A stretch of DNA of 64,000 nucleotides, taken from NCBI GenBank assembly GCA_009746045.1, contig RPFO01000130.1, positions 2,016,125 to 2,080,124 on the forward strand. Direction: 5' to 3'. The position numbers were made by a program, and so were the translations under genes. Origin of the DNA: Mesostigma viride. Taxonomy: Eukaryota; Streptophyta; Mesostigmatophyceae; Mesostigmatales; Mesostigmataceae. Position 1 is the first letter of the stretch, and every line of letters begins with the position of its first letter. Below the pieces are notes generated by a model, which was not told where the DNA came from, did not search any database, and saw only the letters and a program-made list of their open reading frames with translations. Shown here piece after piece: positions 60,600 through 64,000 of the stretch.

Positions 60600-61067
60600 C
60601 CGCCTGTAGCCTAAGTGGACACGTGCCAGCACCGCCGGCGCCCAATTGGGTACTGGGACGGTGCTGGACTAGAGCAGTCGTGGCATGGACACGTGGCTGT
60701 ACTCAGTATGTGATGAGCCGGTAGGCTCAGTACCGGGACTGTAGTTGTCATGTTAGGACTGACTAGATCAGGTTGTAACTGATAGGTTAGTCCGTCCAGG
60801 ATCAGTAAGTTAGTTTAACTTACGCAAAGTCTGGCCAGCCATCGTTGACGGCTGGCCAGCAGTATATGTGCCACATTATCCTAATGCCAAGGTGTCTCGT
60901 CGTTCACACACACACGCCATTTGGCAGTGCCCAAGCATTCCAAGCTTAGTGTGTCCATAACTTGCATTAAAAACTCCAAAAACAATACACACGAGAGAGA
61001 ACGACGAGCGTGCAAAACGCGCATTTCGCAAAAACCTTCATTTTCTACACCCCATCTTTTTCAAAAA
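60600..61067 (+). other. Leader or 5' LTR region of the Gag-integrase element
   Basis: Non-coding stretch before the ATG at 61068, beginning near TGTAGCCTAAGTGGACACG. It has paired motifs (GGCCAGCCATCGTTGACGGC and GGCCAGCAG). It probably contains a 5' LTR, but the matching 3' LTR would be outside the window, so borders cannot be set. Confidence 0.45.
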
Positions 61068-64000
61068 ATGTCTAACCCAAATGCTAACAAGGGTAAGGCT
61101 CCAATGTACCCCAGGAGCCGGTCCAGCAGTCCGACGTCTTCGTCGTCAGGGACGTCGGACTCGGAGCTCGCCGCCCAGGCTGAGATTGAGCGGGCGGCTA
61201 GGAGCTTCAATCAGTCTATGGAGGCTGACCCGTCGACGTCCGGGACGTCCTCATCGGGCCACTGGTCCGATGGTTCTTATAGCAGTGTTGTGCTGCGAGT
61301 GCCCCTGTATCCGCAGGGGAGGGGATCCACGCCTGTGGTGAACAGGCCGAGGGGTCCTCCCTACGCCCCGACAGCGGCAGCGGCGGGGGCGGGACCTTCT
61401 GCACCTCCTGCAGAGGACGGCACCCAGGAGTCTGCACCAACACGGCACGAGGGCGGTGAGCGGCAGCAGCAGCAGCAGCAGCAGCAACAGCAACAGCAGC
61501 AGCAGCAGCAGCCGCCTGCGGGAGCGACCACAACCTCCAACATGGCCTTGCATAGGCCCAGGTTTGATCCAAAAAAGAAAGAGGACAAGCTAGTGTTCCC
61601 AGGTTTGCCAGAGGGCCATACCCAGGACGAAGCTAGGGAGTGGTTGTTTAAGTTGTCACATGCATACGCTAGTGATAATGTCCGTGATTGGTTTGCATCC
61701 CTACGTGCGTCCACACCCATCCATCAATCTGCCAAGCCTATCCAGCAGTTGGTACAATTGTACCAAAAGCGTGCCAGCAGCGGGGTAGACGTGGCAGAAA
61801 ATGTGTTGTGGGCGCAGTTCATGGTTGATCTTAGGGCACTTGTTACCACGGGGGAGCACTTAGAAGTGCTTAAGGGCTTCCAGTGGATAGAAGCGTATAA
61901 GGTCAATAAGCGTGACTATGTGAGTGACAACAAAAAGTATGTCATGTACATAGAGGGGGATGAGGAGCTGAAGAAGCTCAATGCCAAGTACCTAGTACAC
62001 CTATGGCTACAAAAGGCAGAACTGGACCCTACCACCCTGTCAGTAATACTGGCAGGCCTAAAGGATAAGTGGGAGGACTTCAGAAAGGCAATGGCCTATG
62101 TGCAGCAATGCCTAGAGCCGTTTGCTGCTGCAGCCAAGGAGGTAAAGGTGAAGCAGGTAAAGGGGGAGGAAGCCTCAGGTACGGGGCTCTCCAAGAAGCA
62201 GATGCAGTCGCTGGTGGCCCAGGTAAAGGCGGTAATGGGGGGGGATAAAAACAAAAACAACAAAAGTGGGGGAGGTGGAAACAAGGGGGGGGGAAAGAAC
62301 AATAACAATAAAAACAGAAAACAAAGTGGGGGAGCTAGCAAGCCAGGGGGTGCTAAGCCAGCAGGGGGGGACAAGAGGTTGCCTCATGACCCCACCAAAC
62401 ATTGCACTAGGTGCCTTTGTAAGGGGCACCTAAAAGATGACTGCTGGAAAGGCAAACCCGACTATGGTTCTGACGTTGATGTTTGTCCTGGATGCTGGAA
62501 AACACGTCACCCCATTGCAGCAAGAGCGCGCTGCACGGCACCCAGGCATAACAAGACCACGCCAGGGCGCTACAACCGCGCGGGGGCGGCAGACCAGGGA
62601 GACTCCTGTAAGCTACCCTCACCATTTTTCACAAATGGTTTCCTGTTACCTTCTGTCTGCCAAGTGTTGCCTGAGTGTGATGATGTGGATTGGGAAGTGG
62701 CATATGACATGACACTGTCACACATGATGCGTGACCCCACCATAGCTTCCCTTAGTGCAGCAGCAGAAAAGGTAATCACGTATGGTGCTCTAGCAGAGCA
62801 ACTGCACAAGGTTATGGGCCATGAGGCTGTGGCTGAAAGGCTAGCCAATAAAATACAAGGCCATGATCTGGAACAGATGTGCAGGCACGTACGTAAGCAC
62901 TGTGAGCAATGTCAGCTATATGCTCCTAAGCCCAGAAAATGGCATGTGGCCACACCACCACTGGCTAGAGGCAAACTGGTTGGGGATGTTATACACGTGG
63001 TGAAGGACACGGTATACTACCTAGTCATAAAGGATGCCTGGTCAAGGTTTGTGGTAGTGGAGCCTCTGCCTGGGATGGATAAAGAGCAGCTGCACAGAGC
63101 TTTACAGATAGCCTTGGCACGTTTTCACCCCATTGAAAAAGTAATGCTGGATCAGCAGTTTCTCTGCATCCAGGACAGGAATGACCTGCCCAAGATAGAA
63201 GTGTCTGGGGCTCAAGATCATGAACGTCAGGGGTTGGTAGAACGTACCATGAGAGCCATCAGGGATGTGATAAGAAAAATGCCATCCAGGTTGGCTGACT
63301 CTGGTAGCTATGCTGACAGGGCATCTTGGGCAGCAGGGGTGACTACCCAGCTAAACGCCAAACCAATAATGTCCTCACCTTTTGGGGAAATCACCCCAAC
63401 TGGCCTTCAGTCAGGCAGCTATGCTTCAGAGGTACACACTCACTACAACACACAAAGGCAGCACTTAGCCAAGTTGCTGGCAAAGAAAGACAAAAATAAT
63501 GCCAGGCCTGTGTTTGAAGTGGGGGACCATGTGTTGTTTTTCAGAGAGGGTGACAGAGGAAGAGCACACTCTGCCAGATGGCACGGTCCAGCTGTAGTCA
63601 CCAAAATTCATGAAGAAGGGACTGCAGTCACTATACAACATGACAGAGAGCGTGTGGTCAGCAAGCATAGACTCAAGCTTTATTACCCACCACTGGCAGA
63701 CGTGTCAGGGGTAGAATTCTTGGACATGGATTCAGAGCAGGAGTCTGGTGGATTGATCTCACCCAATGAATTGGCTAAGGACGTCATTGATGCAAGCACT
63801 AGTACCACAGTAGAAGCTCCTGTGTTCCTCAGTAGTGCAGCCCCACTACAACCCAATAGTCCACCTGGGCAGGAGGACGGTGCACAGGGTGAGCAGCAGG
63901 TAGCACCTCCCTCACACCTGGAGGAGTCACAAAATAGAGCAGATCCTGTCGTTCCCAGGAAGTCATTTGCTGAGATTCTTAAGGCCTTGCACAAGGCACA
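61068..64000 (+). CDS. Retrotransposon Gag-integrase polyprotein, open to the window edge
   Basis: One frame of at least 977 residues, ATG 61068 to the right edge, no stop. N-terminus Ser/Gly/Pro-rich with a poly-Gln tract (61463-61511). A capsid-like region follows (LVFPGLPEGHTQDEAREWLF to about 62110), a Lys/Asn/Gly basic stretch, then zinc knuckle CTRCLCKGHLKDDC (C-x2-C-x4-H-x4-C) and a second Cys/His cluster CPGCWKTRH. The integrase follows: H2C2 domain (LHKVMGHEAV, then CEQCQ), core with GDVIHVV, VMLDQQF and QGLVERTMRA, and a GPY/F-like module (RWHGPAVVTKI, then KHRLKLYYP). No retropepsin DSG/DTG motif and no RT lies between Gag and integrase. A long acidic tail continues past the edge, where RT may follow. 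Confidence 0.85.
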   Translation, partial: MSNPNANKGKAPMYPRSRSSSPTSSSSGTSDSELAAQAEIERAARSFNQSMEADPSTSGTSSSGHWSDGSYSSVVLRVPLYPQGRGSTPVVNRPRGPPYAPTAAAAGAGPSAPPAEDGTQESAPTRHEGGERQQQQQQQQQQQQQQQQPPAGATTTSNMALHRPRFDPKKKEDKLVFPGLPEGHTQDEAREWLFKLSHAYASDNVRDWFASLRASTPIHQSAKPIQQLVQLYQKRASSGVDVAENVLWAQFMVDLRALVTTGEHLEVLKGFQWIEAYKVNKRDYVSDNKKYVMYIEGDEELKKLNAKYLVHLWLQKAELDPTTLSVILAGLKDKWEDFRKAMAYVQQCLEPFAAAAKEVKVKQVKGEEASGTGLSKKQMQSLVAQVKAVMGGDKNKNNKSGGGGNKGGGKNNNNKNRKQSGGASKPGGAKPAGGDKRLPHDPTKHCTRCLCKGHLKDDCWKGKPDYGSDVDVCPGCWKTRHPIAARARCTAPRHNKTTPGRYNRAGAADQGDSCKLPSPFFTNGFLLPSVCQVLPECDDVDWEVAYDMTLSHMMRDPTIASLSAAAEKVITYGALAEQLHKVMGHEAVAERLANKIQGHDLEQMCRHVRKHCEQCQLYAPKPRKWHVATPPLARGKLVGDVIHVVKDTVYYLVIKDAWSRFVVVEPLPGMDKEQLHRALQIALARFHPIEKVMLDQQFLCIQDRNDLPKIEVSGAQDHERQGLVERTMRAIRDVIRKMPSRLADSGSYADRASWAAGVTTQLNAKPIMSSPFGEITPTGLQSGSYASEVHTHYNTQRQHLAKLLAKKDKNNARPVFEVGDHVLFFREGDRGRAHSARWHGPAVVTKIHEEGTAVTIQHDRERVVSKHRLKLYYPPLADVSGVEFLDMDSEQESGGLISPNELAKDVIDASTSTTVEAPVFLSSAAPLQPNSPPGQEDGAQGEQQVAPPSHLEESQNRADPVVPRKSFAEILKALHKA

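Overview
The window is nuclear DNA from a eukaryote, most probably a green alga (chlorophyte or prasinophyte; the clade cannot be fixed from sequence alone). The evidence is GC-rich, spliced genes with GTGAGT/GTGAGG donors, a plant-type protein kinase/PP2C fusion, a very large low-complexity Dicer, and a tyrosine-recombinase (YR) retrotransposon of the PAT/Kangaroo/TOC architecture known from volvocine algae. Introns are packed with minisatellites. No bacterial operon, tRNA, rRNA or CRISPR array was seen.

Two host genes are arranged head to head. On the minus strand (434-9960, running off the left edge) is a kinase-PP2C fusion resembling Arabidopsis At2g40860; eight exons join in phase and give a whole kinase domain plus the start of the phosphatase. 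On the plus strand (10828-48322) is one giant Dicer. Twelve exons join in phase into about 4,473 residues: DExD/H helicase, Hel2i, helicase C, dimerisation domain, platform, PAZ, RNase IIIa and RNase IIIb, with all helicase motifs and RNase III acidic residues present. About 24 kb of the gene is intron. The two genes share an upstream region of about 870 bp.

The Dicer introns hold the most unusual material. Intron 2 contains a 520-540 nt inverted repeat with a 106 nt loop, a potential long double-stranded RNA inside a Dicer transcript. Intron 6 holds a TTAA-bounded DNA transposon. Intron 9 holds an apparently intact YR retrotransposon (30601-36103) with split direct repeats, plus about 38 copies of a 32-bp repeat. 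Intron 10 holds a second, non-autonomous element with the same repeat plan (39791-43223). Its short spacer has been replaced by a near-perfect 365-bp palindrome carrying EsV-1-7 type Cys/His repeats.

From 48.9 kb to the right edge the window is a nest of transposable elements. A decayed LINE is interrupted by a 5'-truncated LINE of the same family. A decayed Ty3/gypsy element on the minus strand is split in its gag by two abutting TTAA-bounded elements, one of which encodes a PHD-finger protein. Last comes a long open Gag-integrase frame (61068 to the right edge) with no reverse transcriptase between Gag and integrase.

Exon joins were made by eye from splice motifs, phase and family similarity. 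Exon ends at 29041 and 38043 are the least certain.
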